Positions 36,518 to 50,376 are shown, numbered from the stretch's first letter. The stretch is DNA of 64,000 nt from Acidovorax sp. T1 (GCF_002176815.1 NZ_CP021648.1:1930001-1994000), one strand, 5' to 3'. A program made the numbers and translations. Notes: generated by a model from the letters alone, not told the origin.

Positions 36518-39500
36518 GTGCGTCTTACCTCCATCAAGCTCTCCGGCTTCAAGTCGTTCGCTGAACCCACCAACTTCATGCTGCCCGGGCAACTGGTGGG
36601 CGTGGTGGGGCCGAACGGCTGCGGCAAGTCCAACATCATGGATGCGGTGCGTTGGGTGCTGGGCGAGAGCAAGGCCAGCGAGCTGCGTGGCGAGTCCATG
36701 CAGGACGTGATCTTCAGCGGCACCACCACGCGCAAGCAGGCCAGCCGTGCCAGTGTGGAACTGGTGTTCGACAACTCCGACCACCGCGCAGGCGGCCAGT
36801 GGGGACAGTACGGTGAAGTGGCGGTGCGCCGCGTGCTCACGCGCGACGGCACCAGCAGCTACTACCTCAACAACCAGCCCGTGCGCCGCCGCGACGTGCA
36901 GGACGTGTTCCTGGGCACCGGCCTGGGCCCCCGCGCCTACGCCATCATCGGCCAGGGCACCATCAGCCGCATCATCGAAAGTCGCCCCGAAGAGCTGCGC
37001 CTGTTTCTCGAAGAGGCTGCCGGGGTTTCCAAATACAAGGAGCGCCGCCGCGAGACGGAAAACCGCCTCTCGGACACGCGCGAGAACCTCACGCGGGTCG
37101 AAGACATCCTGCGCGAGCTGAACGCCAACCTCGAGAAGCTCGAAAAGCAGGCCGAGGTGGCCGCCAAGTACAACACCCTGCAGGCCGACGCCACGCTCAA
37201 GCAGCACCAGCTGTGGTTTTTGAAGCGCGCCGACGCTGAAGACCAGCAGACCAAGGTGCGCCTGGAAGGCCTGCAGGCGGTGAACGACCTCGAATCGCGC
37301 ATGGCCGACCTGCGCGCCGTCGAGTCCGACCTCGAAACCATCCGCCAGGCCCATTACGCGGCTGGCGACCAGGTGAACCAGGCCCAGGGCAAGCTCTATG
37401 AAGCCACGGCCGAGGTCGGCAAGCTTGAAGCCGAAATCCGCTACGTGATCGAAGGCCGCCAGCGCGTGGAGCAGCGCCTGGTGACGCTGGCCGAGCAGAT
37501 CGCCCAGTGGCAGGCCCGCAAGGAAGAGGCCGACAATGAGCTGGAGAACCTGGCCGGTGCCGGCGTCGATGCTGAAGAGCGCGCCGAGATGCTGGCCGCC
37601 CAGGTTGAAGAGCAGGCCATGCAGTTGCCCGACCTGGAAGAAGCCCTGCGCCAGGCGCAAAGCCGCACGGCCGAGCAGCGCAGCAGCGTGGTGCAGGTGC
37701 AGCAGCAGATTGGCGTGCTGGCCGCCGAGCAGCGCAGCATCGACGAACAAAGCCGCCAGCTGGACACCCGCTTTGAGCGCCTGCGCACCGACCGCAACGC
37801 CCTGGCCGCGCCCGACGAGGCCCGCTTGGCCAACCTGCGCGAACAGCTCGAAGAAGCGCAGGAGATTGCCGAAACCACCGAGGCCCGGCTGCACGAGCTG
37901 CAGGAATCCGTGCCCCAGCTCGACGACGACCGCCGTGCGCGCCAGCAGGCGGTGAACCGTGAAAGCGCACGCCAGGCCGAGTTGTCGGCCCGCATGGAAG
38001 CGCTGAAGGCGCTGCAGGAAAAGGTCAAGACCGACGGCAAGCTGCGGCCCTGGCTGGCCAAGCACGGCCTCGACGGCCTGCAAGGCCTGTGGAGCCGCAT
38101 CCACATCGAGCCCGGCTGGGAAAACGCGCTCGAAGCCGCGCTGCGCGAGCGACTGGGCGCGCTGGAAGTAGGGCGCCTGGACATGGTGCGAGGCTTCCTC
38201 GGCTCTGGCGGCAACGACGCGCCGCCCGCGCGCCTGGCCTTCTACAGCGCACCCGCTGCGGGCCACCCTGAAACATCATCGCAGCACGCCCGCCTGTCGG
38301 ACCTGCTGCGCCTTCATGATTCCGGCCTGCGTGCCGTGCTCATCGACTGGCTGCAAGGCTGCTACACCGCGCCCACGCTGGATGAAGCGCTGGCCCGCCG
38401 CAGCCAGCTGCAACCCGGCGAAGTGGTGTTCGTGCCCACGGGCCATGCCGTCAGCGCCCACAGCGTGAGCTTTTATGCGCAGGATTCCGAACAATCCGGC
38501 CTGCTGGCCCGCGCGCAGGAAATCGAGCACCTCGAAAAAGAATTGCGTGCCCAGGCGCTGATCGCCGAAGAATCGCGCACCGCCCTGGTCCGCGCCGAAG
38601 CCGCCTATGCCGACGCCACCCAGCGCCTGGTGGCCGCCCGCCGCGAAGCGACCGAAACCCAGGGCCGCGCGCACGAGCTGCAGGTTGAAACCCTGCGCCT
38701 GACCCAACTGGCCGAGCAGACCCGCGCGCGCAGCCAGCAAATCGACGCCGACCTGGCCGAGGTGGAGGCCCAGTTGGCCGACCTGCAGGAACGCCGTGTG
38801 GCCGCCGAGGCGCGCTTTGAAGAACTCGACATGCAGCTGGCCGACAGCCAGGAGCGCGAAGCCCAGCTGGGCGACCGCGTGATCGAGGCCGAGCGCAAGC
38901 TCACGGCCTGCCGCGAGCAGCAGCGCACATTGGAGCGCCAGGCGCAGGAGGCCACCTTCTCGCAGCGCAGCCTGGAGGCGCGCCGCGCCGAGCTGTCCCG
39001 CTCCATCGAAACCGCCACGCACCAGGCCACTTCGTTGGCCGACGAGCAGCAGCGCGCGCGTGACGAGCTGGCCCGTCTGTCCGACGCAGCCGCGCAAGGT
39101 GGCCTGCAGCAGGCGCTGGAGGCGAAGATGGAGCGCGAAAAAGCCCTGTCGGCCCAGCGCAGCGCATACGACGACCTCACCGCCAAGCTGCGCGCCAGCG
39201 ACGAGCGCCGCATGCAGCTCGAACGCGCGCTCGACCCGCTGCGCGCCCGCATCACCGAATTCCAGCTCAAGGAGCAGGCCGCGCGCCTGGGCCTGGAGCA
39301 ATACACCACGCTGCTGACCGACGCGCAGGCCGACCTCGAAGCCGTGGCCCAGTCGATTGCCGAGGGCAATGTGCGCGTGGGCGGCCTGCAAAGCGAAATC
39401 GACCGCCTGCACCGCGAGATCGCCGCCCTGGGCGCCGTCAACCTGGCTGCGCTCGACGAGCTGAAGCTGGCCAGCGAGCGCAAAATCTTCCTCGACGCAC

Positions 39501-40042
39501 AGACGGCCGACCTGACCGAGGCCATGAACACGCTGGAAGACGCAATCCGCAAGATCGACGGCGAAACGCGCCAGCTGCTGTCGGGCACGTTCGACACCGT
39601 CAACGGCCATTTCGGGCGCATGTTCCCCGAGCTGTTTGGCGGCGGGCAGGCCCGGCTCATCATTACCGGCGACGAAATCCTGGATTCCGGCGTGCAGGTG
39701 ATGGCGCAGCCGCCGGGCAAGAAGAACCAGACCATTCACCTGCTGTCGGGTGGCGAAAAGGCCCTGACGGCCATCGCGCTGGTGTTCGCCATCTTCCAGC
39801 TCAACCCCGCGCCGTTTTGCCTGCTGGACGAGGTGGACGCGCCGCTGGACGACGCCAACACCGAGCGCTACGCCAAGCTGGTCTCCAGCATGAGCAAGGA
39901 AACCCAGTTCCTGTTCATCAGCCACAACAAGATCGCCATGGAAATGGCCGAGCAACTGATCGGCGTGACCATGCAGGAGCAGGGCGTGTCGCGCATTGTG
40001 GCCGTCGATATGGAGTCGGCCCTCTCCATGGCAGAGATATGA
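36518..40042 (+). CDS. smc: Chromosome segregation protein SMC
   Basis: ATPase of the bacterial condensin complex. 1174 residues from a GTG start, MRLTSIKLSGFKSFAEPT. Walker A GPNGCGKSNIMDAVRWVLGE near residue 32, long coiled coils, a central hinge at about 510-650, the ABC signature LLSGGEKALTAIAL and Walker B FCLLDEVDAPLDDANTERY near the C-terminus. scpA and scpB are not adjacent. Followed by zipA and ligA, a usual Burkholderiales order. Confidence 0.97.
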   Translation: MRLTSIKLSGFKSFAEPTNFMLPGQLVGVVGPNGCGKSNIMDAVRWVLGESKASELRGESMQDVIFSGTTTRKQASRASVELVFDNSDHRAGGQWGQYGEVAVRRVLTRDGTSSYYLNNQPVRRRDVQDVFLGTGLGPRAYAIIGQGTISRIIESRPEELRLFLEEAAGVSKYKERRRETENRLSDTRENLTRVEDILRELNANLEKLEKQAEVAAKYNTLQADATLKQHQLWFLKRADAEDQQTKVRLEGLQAVNDLESRMADLRAVESDLETIRQAHYAAGDQVNQAQGKLYEATAEVGKLEAEIRYVIEGRQRVEQRLVTLAEQIAQWQARKEEADNELENLAGAGVDAEERAEMLAAQVEEQAMQLPDLEEALRQAQSRTAEQRSSVVQVQQQIGVLAAEQRSIDEQSRQLDTRFERLRTDRNALAAPDEARLANLREQLEEAQEIAETTEARLHELQESVPQLDDDRRARQQAVNRESARQAELSARMEALKALQEKVKTDGKLRPWLAKHGLDGLQGLWSRIHIEPGWENALEAALRERLGALEVGRLDMVRGFLGSGGNDAPPARLAFYSAPAAGHPETSSQHARLSDLLRLHDSGLRAVLIDWLQGCYTAPTLDEALARRSQLQPGEVVFVPTGHAVSAHSVSFYAQDSEQSGLLARAQEIEHLEKELRAQALIAEESRTALVRAEAAYADATQRLVAARREATETQGRAHELQVETLRLTQLAEQTRARSQQIDADLAEVEAQLADLQERRVAAEARFEELDMQLADSQEREAQLGDRVIEAERKLTACREQQRTLERQAQEATFSQRSLEARRAELSRSIETATHQATSLADEQQRARDELARLSDAAAQGGLQQALEAKMEREKALSAQRSAYDDLTAKLRASDERRMQLERALDPLRARITEFQLKEQAARLGLEQYTTLLTDAQADLEAVAQSIAEGNVRVGGLQSEIDRLHREIAALGAVNLAALDELKLASERKIFLDAQTADLTEAMNTLEDAIRKIDGETRQLLSGTFDTVNGHFGRMFPELFGGGQARLIITGDEILDSGVQVMAQPPGKKNQTIHLLSGGEKALTAIALVFAIFQLNPAPFCLLDEVDAPLDDANTERYAKLVSSMSKETQFLFISHNKIAMEMAEQLIGVTMQEQGVSRIVAVDMESALSMAEI

Positions 40043-40191
40043 AATCCCCCCTGAGTCGCTTCGCGCCTTCCCCCGCGGGGGACAACGCCAGTGGCCCGGC
40101 AAAGCCGGTTCCACGGCGTTTCTCGCCTGGGCCGCGCCAGTTGCGCGGGACGGCGGCTTGCGGCGCAACGGATCGCTGAGAACGTATTGAT
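40043..40191. other. smc / zipA spacer with GC-rich inverted repeats
   Basis: 149 bp containing CCCCCGCGGGGG and several short complementary GC-rich blocks. It has the look of a dispersed genomic repeat but only one copy is in the window, so I cannot confirm this. Confidence 0.35.
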
Positions 40192-43432
<3,241 letters not shown>

Positions 43433-43433
<1 letters not shown>

Positions 43434-44377
43434 TGGCGCTGACCCGGCGTGTCCCCCGGCTGGGCCTGGCCCTCGGCAGCGGCTCGGCGCGTGGCTGGGC
43501 GCATATCGGGGTGCTGCAGGTGCTCGACGAGGAGGGCGTGCGGCCCGACATTGTCTGTGGCTCGTCGATTGGCGCGCTGGTGGGGGCCGCCTACGCTGCG
43601 GGTGAGCTGAATCGTTTTGCCGACTGGGTGCAGGGCCTGGGCATGCGCGATGTGTTTGGCTTCATGGACTTCAACCTCTCGGGCGGCATGCTCAAGGGCG
43701 AAAAGCTGATCGCTTTCTGGCGCCGCAATTTCGCGGACTTTGACATCGAATCGTCGCCCATGCTGTTTGGCGCCGTGGCCACCGATCTGCATTCGGGCGC
43801 CGAAGTGTGGCTGCGCCATGGCTCCATCGCCGACGCGGTGCGCGCCTCGATTGCACTGCCGGGCCTGTTCACGCCCGTGGCGCGAGAAGACGGGCGGCTG
43901 CTGGTGGATGGCGGCCTGGTCAACCCCGTGCCCACGTCGCTGGCGCGTGCCATGGGGGCGGACATCGTGATTGGCGTGGACCTGAACTCCGACATCCTGC
44001 ACCGCCACATGCAGCCGCTGGCCGTGGTGCAGGCGCCCGCGCCCGATGCCGAGGCGGCGCCCGAATCAGCGCCCGAGCCCGTGCCATCCAAGAGCGTTGG
44101 CTGGATGCAGCGCCTCACCCCCTGGCGCGCCGACGGCCCCGCAGTGCCCGCGCCGCAGCGCGTGCCGTCGGTGCTGGACGTGGTGATGACCAGCGTCGCC
44201 ATCATGCAGATGCGCATCACCCGCAGCCGCATGGCCGGCGATCCGCCCGAGATGGTGGTGGCGCCCGCGCTGTCCAGCCTGGGGCTGCTCGACTTTCACC
44301 GCGCCAGCGAGGCCATCGAAGAGGGCCGCCGCGCCGCCAAGGCCAGCCTGCCGCAGCTGCAGCGCTTTATGCGGTGA
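43433..44377 (+). CDS. Patatin-like phospholipase family protein (RssA-like)
   Basis: 314 residues. A GxGxxRG-type oxyanion segment LALGSGSARGWAHIGVLQVL, the nucleophile in [13 protein letters not shown] and the Asp in LLVDGGLVNPVPTSLARAMG complete a Ser-Asp dyad. It is an NTE/RssA-type acyl hydrolase. An inserted Ala/Pro-rich segment after residue 195 is unusual. It overlaps the ligA stop by one base and is probably translationally coupled. Confidence 0.92.
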
Positions 44378-44384
44378 TACTCCT

Positions 44385-44434
44385 TATTTAATAGCTAGTA
44401 CCGCTTTGTATATAAGCCCTAGCGGCCATTTTTA
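44385..44434. repeat. Palindromic repeat copy between the patatin-like gene and the PBP gene
   Basis: tatttaatagctagtaccgc, then tttgtatataagccctagcg and gccattttta; arms partly degraded. Confidence 0.7.
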
Positions 44435-44445
44435 TACTGTTTTTC

Positions 44446-46872
44446 ATGTCTGTTTTTGAACCCCCGCGCACCCGCTGGGCTGCGCTGCGTTCGGCGCTGG
44501 ACCGCTTGCTGCGCCGGCCCGAGCGGCTGGTTTCGCTGCACAGTCTGGCGTGGCTGCTGGCCGCCTTGCCGCTGGCGCTGCTGCTGTATGCGGTGGCGCT
44601 GGTGCCCTTTACGCCGGGTATCAGCGACATCCGCAAGGCCAAGAGCGAGCTGCCCGCGCAACTCATGTCGGCCGACGGCAAGCTGCTGGCCGAATACCGC
44701 TGGGCCAACCGCGAGTGGGTGGCGCTCGAGCAGATTTCACCGCATGTGGTCAATGCGCTCATCGCCACCGAAGACCACCGCTTCTACAGCCACTGGGGCC
44801 TGGACTGGCGGCGCACGGCGTCGTCGGTGGTGTTCACGCTGCGGGGCGACACGCAGGGCGGCTCGACCATCACGCAGCAGCTGGCGCGCAATCTTTTCCC
44901 TGAGGAAATCGGCCGCTCGCGCACCCTCACGCGCAAGCTCAAGGAGGCGATCACCGCCTTCAAGATCGAGGCGTCTTACACCAAGCCCGAGATTCTGGAG
45001 ACCTACCTCAACACCGTGCCGTTTCTGTACAACGCCTACGGAATCGAGATGGCCGCGCGCACGTATTTCGACAAGTCGGCCGACCAGCTCAACGTGCTGG
45101 AAAGCGCCACGCTGATCGGCATGCTCAAGGGCACGGCCTACTACAACCCGGTGCTCAACCCCGAGCGCGCCAAGGCGCGGCGCAACACCGTGCTGTCGCA
45201 AATGCTCAAGCGCGGCAAGCTGGAGCAAAAGCAGTTCGATGCGCTGCAAAAGCGCCCGCTGCGCGTCAACTTCGAGCGCCAGACCGAGGTGATGGGGCCC
45301 GCGCCGCACTTTGCGGTGCAGTTGCGCAAGCAGCTGATCGAATGGGCCGACAGCAAGGGCTACAGCCTGTATTCCGACGGCCTGGTGATTCGCACCACCA
45401 TCGATTCGCGCCTGCAGGCCTATGCCAACCAGGCCGTGGCGCGCCAGGGCCGCCAGCTGCAGGGCGTGGCCGATGCGGCCTGGGCCCGGCGCGATGGCTG
45501 GACGGCGCGCAACCCGCTGGTGCAAAGCCTGGTGCGCGAGTCGCCCGAGTACCGCGCTGCTGCGGCCAGGCAAGACGCCCCGCCGCCCGACGAAATCCTC
45601 GAAGGCCTGCTGGCCGACGCCGCCTTCATGCGCAAACTGCGCAACGAGAAAACCCGGGTGCAGGCCGGCTTTCTGGCGCTGGACCCGCGCAACGGCCATG
45701 TCCGCGCCTGGGTGGGCAGCCGCGACTTTGCCCAAGACCCTTTCGATCATGTGCAGGCGGCGCGCCGCCAGCCCGGCTCCACCTTCAAGCCCTTTGTGTA
45801 TGGCGCGGCCTTTGCGCAGGGTGCGCTGCCCACCGATACGCTGATGGACCAGGCGGTCGAGATTGCGTTGGGGGGCGGCAATGTGTGGCGCCCCAGCGAT
45901 GGCGGCCCGCCCAGTGACGAGCCCATGACGCTGCGCGACGGCCTGGCCTATTCGAAAAACACCATCACCGCCCAGCTCATGCAGCGGGTGGGACCCGCCA
46001 AGGTCGCCCAGCTGGCCCGTGCCATGGGCGTGCGCCAGAGCCCGCTCGACGAGGTACCGGCGCTCGCGCTGGGCACCAGCCCCGTGACCCTGAAGGAAAT
46101 GGTGACAGCCTACGGCACCATCGCCAGTGCGGGCCGTTACCGCGCACCGGTGCTCATCACCCGCATCGAAGACCGCCATGGCCATGTGCTGCAGACCTTT
46201 GCCGATGCAGCGCCCGAACAGGTGCTGCCCCTGGAGGCCGCGCAAACCCTGCGCAATGCCATGCGTGGCGTGATCGACAAGGGCACGGGTGTGGCCATTC
46301 GAGCGCGCTACGGCATACAGGCCGATGTGGCGGGCAAGACCGGCACCACGCAGGACAACGCCGACGGCTGGTTCATTCTGATACACCCGCAGCTGGTGGC
46401 CGGTGCCTGGGCCGGCTTCAACGACGGCCGCATCACCCTGCGCAGTGATTACTGGGGCCAGGGCGCGCACAGCGCACTGCCCATGGTGGGCGATTTTGTG
46501 CAGCAGGCGCTGCGCAGCCGGATCATCGATGCCGGCGAGCGTTTCACGGACCAAGAGCAGGTCAGCCCGCTGGGCCGTGCGCTGGAGGGAGTGCGCGGCT
46601 GGTGGAACGGCCTGTTCGGTCCCGACGCGGCACCACCCACGCCGGCCCCGCCAGAGCCGCGCCGCGCGCCCGCGCCGCCGCCCCAGATGGCGGAGCCCCC
46701 CGAACTGACGCCACTGCCCGACGCCAGCCCCCAGGCGCCGGAGCTGCGCATACCCGATGTGGTGCTTACGCCTACGCCCCCGCCATCGGACCCGGTGGAG
46801 CCGGGCAGGGGGGTGGACCGGCCCGGTCCCATGGGAGGCAACCCGCCGCTGGTGATGGAAAGCCCGCCCTGA
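44446..46872 (+). CDS. Class A penicillin-binding protein (PBP1 family)
   Basis: Bifunctional peptidoglycan synthase, 808 residues. One membrane helix (LAWLLAALPLALLLYAVAL), then a GT51 glycosyltransferase domain with the catalytic Glu in IATEDHRFYSHWGLDW and GGSTITQQLARNLFPEE, then a transpeptidase with the active Ser in QPGSTFKPFVYG, SKN in AYSKNTITAQ and KTG in AGKTGTTQDNADGW. A C-terminal tail of about 90 residues is Pro-rich and probably flexible in the periplasm. Which of PBP1a/1b/1c it matches best is not clear. Confidence 0.94.
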   Translation: MSVFEPPRTRWAALRSALDRLLRRPERLVSLHSLAWLLAALPLALLLYAVALVPFTPGISDIRKAKSELPAQLMSADGKLLAEYRWANREWVALEQISPHVVNALIATEDHRFYSHWGLDWRRTASSVVFTLRGDTQGGSTITQQLARNLFPEEIGRSRTLTRKLKEAITAFKIEASYTKPEILETYLNTVPFLYNAYGIEMAARTYFDKSADQLNVLESATLIGMLKGTAYYNPVLNPERAKARRNTVLSQMLKRGKLEQKQFDALQKRPLRVNFERQTEVMGPAPHFAVQLRKQLIEWADSKGYSLYSDGLVIRTTIDSRLQAYANQAVARQGRQLQGVADAAWARRDGWTARNPLVQSLVRESPEYRAAAARQDAPPPDEILEGLLADAAFMRKLRNEKTRVQAGFLALDPRNGHVRAWVGSRDFAQDPFDHVQAARRQPGSTFKPFVYGAAFAQGALPTDTLMDQAVEIALGGGNVWRPSDGGPPSDEPMTLRDGLAYSKNTITAQLMQRVGPAKVAQLARAMGVRQSPLDEVPALALGTSPVTLKEMVTAYGTIASAGRYRAPVLITRIEDRHGHVLQTFADAAPEQVLPLEAAQTLRNAMRGVIDKGTGVAIRARYGIQADVAGKTGTTQDNADGWFILIHPQLVAGAWAGFNDGRITLRSDYWGQGAHSALPMVGDFVQQALRSRIIDAGERFTDQEQVSPLGRALEGVRGWWNGLFGPDAAPPTPAPPEPRRAPAPPPQMAEPPELTPLPDASPQAPELRIPDVVLTPTPPPSDPVEPGRGVDRPGPMGGNPPLVMESPP

Positions 46873-46968
46873 ACCTGCTTGCTTGTGCGATGCGGCGGTG
46901 AACTCGTCCGAGGTCCGCCGCCACCGCGTGGTGCTGGTCCAGTCATGGCTAGCGACAGGCCAACTTCC

Positions 46969-49533
46969 TCATGCCGCCTGGCGTTGCAGGTTTTCCGGGC
47001 TATTGGTTCCGCTGCGCAACAACGCCATCAAGTGCCCTGCGTCCATGCACTGCACCAGCGTCTGACTCTGGTTGGCCCGGATCAGATGGGTGATGAGTTG
47101 ACCTTGCTGTCCAGGCATGGCGGGGGCTTTAATGATTTGGTCGCGTGCAAAGGCGGTGACACCATGCAGCTCGCTCACCAGCAGGCCTGTGCGGCGGCCA
47201 CCGTGCTGCAGCACGATGACCTGGCTTTCCTGCGTGATTTCGGAGGGTTGGCCGCGCAGCAGATGGCCCAGGTCGAACACCCAGACGTAACCGGTGATGC
47301 TGTCATGGGCCTTGCGTGCCAGCGCGCCAACACAATAGGGCTGGCGGCCCGCCGACACCGGGGCGATGGCGCTGGCGCTCTGCGCTTCCAGCACCGATCC
47401 GGCGTCCAGCGCGAACAGTGCGGAATCGACAAAGAAGGTGGCCATTTCCTGGCCATCCAACGCAGTGGACATGGATTGCAGTGCGGTGCGCTGGCGTTGC
47501 GCGGCATCGAGTGCACCGTTTTGTACGGCGCCGAGCGACTCGAAGGACAGCGCCAGCACATCGTCGCGGTAGCCGTCGCTGACCTTGAACTCGCGGTAGC
47601 CGTTGGACGCCGAGCAGCCGACGATGCAGTAATGGCCGTCGTGCACCATGGCGCGCGACACGCTCGCGCCACGGCCCTGCTGCAGCATCTCGGGGGGCAA
47701 TGGCAGGGTGCTGCCGACGGCACGGTGCGGGTCGGTGCTGGCCAGCACCAGGCCTTGGCGATCGATAAACACCGTGCGGGTGCCTGGCTTGTCGGCCGTG
47801 GCGCCGCGCAGCATGGCGTCCAATTCGGCGGCTGCATTAAAGACGATGCCTATGCCGCCCACCACCGTCTGGTCGTTGCCCGGCGCGCGGATGGCTGCGT
47901 GGTAGATGTAAGTGGCCTGGCCATCGCACAGTGGCGAGGGCTGCCAGGGGGTGGCGTAGTAAGACTGGGTATCGGGCAGCGCCAGCACGGCGGCCAGCGT
48001 CGCGGCATCCACATGGCTACCCAGCACAGAGCTGCCGTCCCCGCTGCAAGGCCGGCTGGCGGCGACGATCCGGCCCTGGCAGTCATACACCACGAGGCGG
48101 GTGTACACGGTGTAGAGCGCGTTGATGTGCTCCAGAATCTGATGGATTTGCTGCCAGTCGCCCGTATCGGGCTGGGCCAGGGCGGCACGCAACTCGGGTG
48201 TGTGCGCCCACCAGCGGCAATCGTTGGCCCGCTCATACAGATTGCGGTCCAGCAGATCTACCAGCAGGCGGGTGAGGAGTTCGCTGTCGCGCATGCGTGA
48301 GCTGAGCACGGTGTCGTACAGGTCGCGGATGGACTGGGTGAATACCTCGTTGGTGCGTGCGCCGGTTTCACCAATCTGCTCCAGCACGGCCTTGAGCTGG
48401 TGCTGGCCGCCGCGCTCGCCGGCTGTCATGACCTGGCCGTTCCACACCACACGACGAATGGTGTCCGCTGCGGTGACGATTTCGTGCAATGGCGGGCAAA
48501 AGCTTTGTGCATGTGCCAGCAGGCCCTGGGCGATGGCCGGCTCCAGGTTGTCAAGAGCGCGGCCCTGCTTGCCGGAAAACGCCAGTTCGATTGGCACCAT
48601 GACCTGGCCCTTCCAGCCCGCCGGGCCGGGATAGCCCTGGTAGCCCTGCGATGCCACGGTCTGCACCAGGTAAGTGCGGCCACTGCGCAACAGTAACTGC
48701 GGTGCACCATGCTGGTTCACAGGCACCGGGGCGCCGACCGGGATCCAAAGCGGATCGCCGCTGGCAATCACGCGGTGCTCGCCATCGAGCAGCAGCGCAA
48801 TGCTGCGACGGTCTTCGTTGGCGCGGGATTGGAAGATGCCTTCCATTTCGCCCTGGAACGCAAAGCTCAGGCACAGCACACCCACGGGCTCGCCGGTGCG
48901 CGGGTCGAGCATGCGGTGCGAATAGATCAGGGCGTGCTCTTTGCCGGGGCGCAGGCTGGTGGGGCGGAAGGTTTCCACGTAGCCCTGGTGTTGCAGCGTC
49001 TGCGCGATCAGTGGGTCGTGGCTGCCTTCCACGGGCGACTCTTCGTCAATCTGCGCCAGCACATTGCCGTTCCGGTCGAGCAGCATGATTTCGTCGTACA
49101 CCGTGTACTTGTTGCGGTATTCGCGCAGGCGCTCCAGCACCGGCGCTGGTTCAGTGTCCTGGCCCGCCACGAAGCGACACAACTCCTGGTCGGTGGCCAG
49201 AAAGCCCACGTCAGCCGTGCGCTCGTAGAGGTTGCGCACCACGATGTCGATCACATGGCGGGCGCTGGTGCCGATTTCGGCCATGACTTCGCTGAGCGAC
49301 TCTTGCACCAGCGAGCTGACCAGATCGCGCTCCAGCCTTTGAAATCCGGTGCGCGTGGCCGCCATCATCGGCAAGATGCTGTGGGCCTCCTCAGGACAGT
49401 TCATCTTGGCCGACGATTCGATCAGGCGCCACATCAGGTTGAGCTCACGCAGCGAGTTTTCGCAGCGCAGCACATCGCGCATGAAGGGCATGAACTCGTC
49501 GGTGTTCAAGCGGGTGTTGGTTGCCAAGCCCAT
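46969..49533 (-). CDS. Soluble dual-sensor protein with C-terminal CheW domain
   Basis: 854 residues, start at MGLATNTRLNTDEFMPFM with AAGGAGA upstream. No membrane helix is apparent. Two regions look like Cache/PAS-type sensors, one at about 130-330 (VYDEIMLLDRNGNVLAQID, SHRMLDPRTGEPVGVLCLSF) and one at about 440-680 (LVVYDCQGRIVAASRP, VGGIGIVFNAAAELDAML, VFIDRQGLVLAST). The last 130 residues are a CheW-like domain (GYVWVFDLGHLLRG, VIVLQHGGRRTGLLVSELHG). It has no MCP signalling hairpin. It probably feeds a cytoplasmic signal into a CheA array. Confidence 0.8.
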   Translation of the reverse strand: MGLATNTRLNTDEFMPFMRDVLRCENSLRELNLMWRLIESSAKMNCPEEAHSILPMMAATRTGFQRLERDLVSSLVQESLSEVMAEIGTSARHVIDIVVRNLYERTADVGFLATDQELCRFVAGQDTEPAPVLERLREYRNKYTVYDEIMLLDRNGNVLAQIDEESPVEGSHDPLIAQTLQHQGYVETFRPTSLRPGKEHALIYSHRMLDPRTGEPVGVLCLSFAFQGEMEGIFQSRANEDRRSIALLLDGEHRVIASGDPLWIPVGAPVPVNQHGAPQLLLRSGRTYLVQTVASQGYQGYPGPAGWKGQVMVPIELAFSGKQGRALDNLEPAIAQGLLAHAQSFCPPLHEIVTAADTIRRVVWNGQVMTAGERGGQHQLKAVLEQIGETGARTNEVFTQSIRDLYDTVLSSRMRDSELLTRLLVDLLDRNLYERANDCRWWAHTPELRAALAQPDTGDWQQIHQILEHINALYTVYTRLVVYDCQGRIVAASRPCSGDGSSVLGSHVDAATLAAVLALPDTQSYYATPWQPSPLCDGQATYIYHAAIRAPGNDQTVVGGIGIVFNAAAELDAMLRGATADKPGTRTVFIDRQGLVLASTDPHRAVGSTLPLPPEMLQQGRGASVSRAMVHDGHYCIVGCSASNGYREFKVSDGYRDDVLALSFESLGAVQNGALDAAQRQRTALQSMSTALDGQEMATFFVDSALFALDAGSVLEAQSASAIAPVSAGRQPYCVGALARKAHDSITGYVWVFDLGHLLRGQPSEITQESQVIVLQHGGRRTGLLVSELHGVTAFARDQIIKAPAMPGQQGQLITHLIRANQSQTLVQCMDAGHLMALLRSGTNSPENLQRQAA

Positions 49534-49731
49534 GGTCTTTTCTCCTTGAGGCACGAGAGCACAAAGCCATTGCCGTGCTCTGGTTACTTGTTGATACGTA
49601 TCAAGCAATAACCGGGCCGGAGCGTTGTTGGAATGGAGAAGAAGTGTTGCCAATGAAAACGGCCACTGTACGCAGTGGCCGTTGGGAAATCAGAAGTCGG
49701 AAGGCAGAAGGCGTTGCCTGGCGCGGCGGAA

Positions 49732-50283
49732 CTACTCGACGTCGATGCAGTGCAGCCCGAAGCTGCCACGGCGCCGGTCGGCAAAGTACGCCTCCAGCGT
49801 TTCTTTGACGGTGCGAAAAGCCAGCTCGTCCCAGGGCACCTCGGCTTCTGTGAACAGGCGCGCCTCAATGGTCTCGTAGCCGGGGTTGAACTGCTCGCTG
49901 AGCAGCCGGGCGCGATAAAAAAGGTGCACCTGGCCCACGCGGCGCACGTTCAGCAGGCTGAACAGCGGCCCCATTTCGATCTGGGCGCCGGCCTCTTCGT
50001 CGGTTTCACGGGCTGCGCCCTGGGCGGTGGTTTCATCGAGCTCCATGAACCCGGCGGGCAGCGTCCATTTGCCCCAGCGCGGCTCGATGTTGCGTTTGCA
50101 CAGCAGCACGCGGCCATCGGCGAACTCGGGCACGGTGCCCACCACGTTCAGCGGGTTCTCGTAGTGCACGGTGTGGCAGGCAGGGCACACGGCGCGCTGC
50201 TTGGTGTCGCCGTCGTCGGGCAGGCGGTAAACCACGGCCGTGCCGCATTCGCGGCAGTGTTTGATGGGGCTGCGCAAGGTCAT
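49732..50283 (-). CDS. NUDIX hydrolase with N-terminal zinc ribbon
   Basis: 183 residues. CRECG and CPACH form a zinc ribbon, followed by the Nudix box: GFMELDETTAQGAARETDEEAG, read as G-x5-E-x7-RE-x2-EE-x-G. Such proteins hydrolyse nucleoside diphosphate derivatives, often NADH or ADP-ribose. Exact substrate unknown. A palindromic repeat lies just upstream of its start. Confidence 0.92.
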   Translation of the reverse strand: MTLRSPIKHCRECGTAVVYRLPDDGDTKQRAVCPACHTVHYENPLNVVGTVPEFADGRVLLCKRNIEPRWGKWTLPAGFMELDETTAQGAARETDEEAGAQIEMGPLFSLLNVRRVGQVHLFYRARLLSEQFNPGYETIEARLFTEAEVPWDELAFRTVKETLEAYFADRRRGSFGLHCIDVE

Positions 50284-50303
50284 GCAGAGAATATAGGTAA
50301 AAC

Positions 50304-50346
50304 AGGCCGCTAGCGCTTATGGATAAAGCGCTAGCAGCTATGAAAA
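50304..50346. repeat. Palindromic repeat copy, Nudix / FAH spacer
   Basis: aggccgctagcgcttatgga then taaagcgctagcagctatgaaaa; one of the cleanest palindromes of the family. Confidence 0.85.
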
Positions 50347-50376
50347 GTGAAGTAAATGCGGGCGCTTTCTGGCTGG

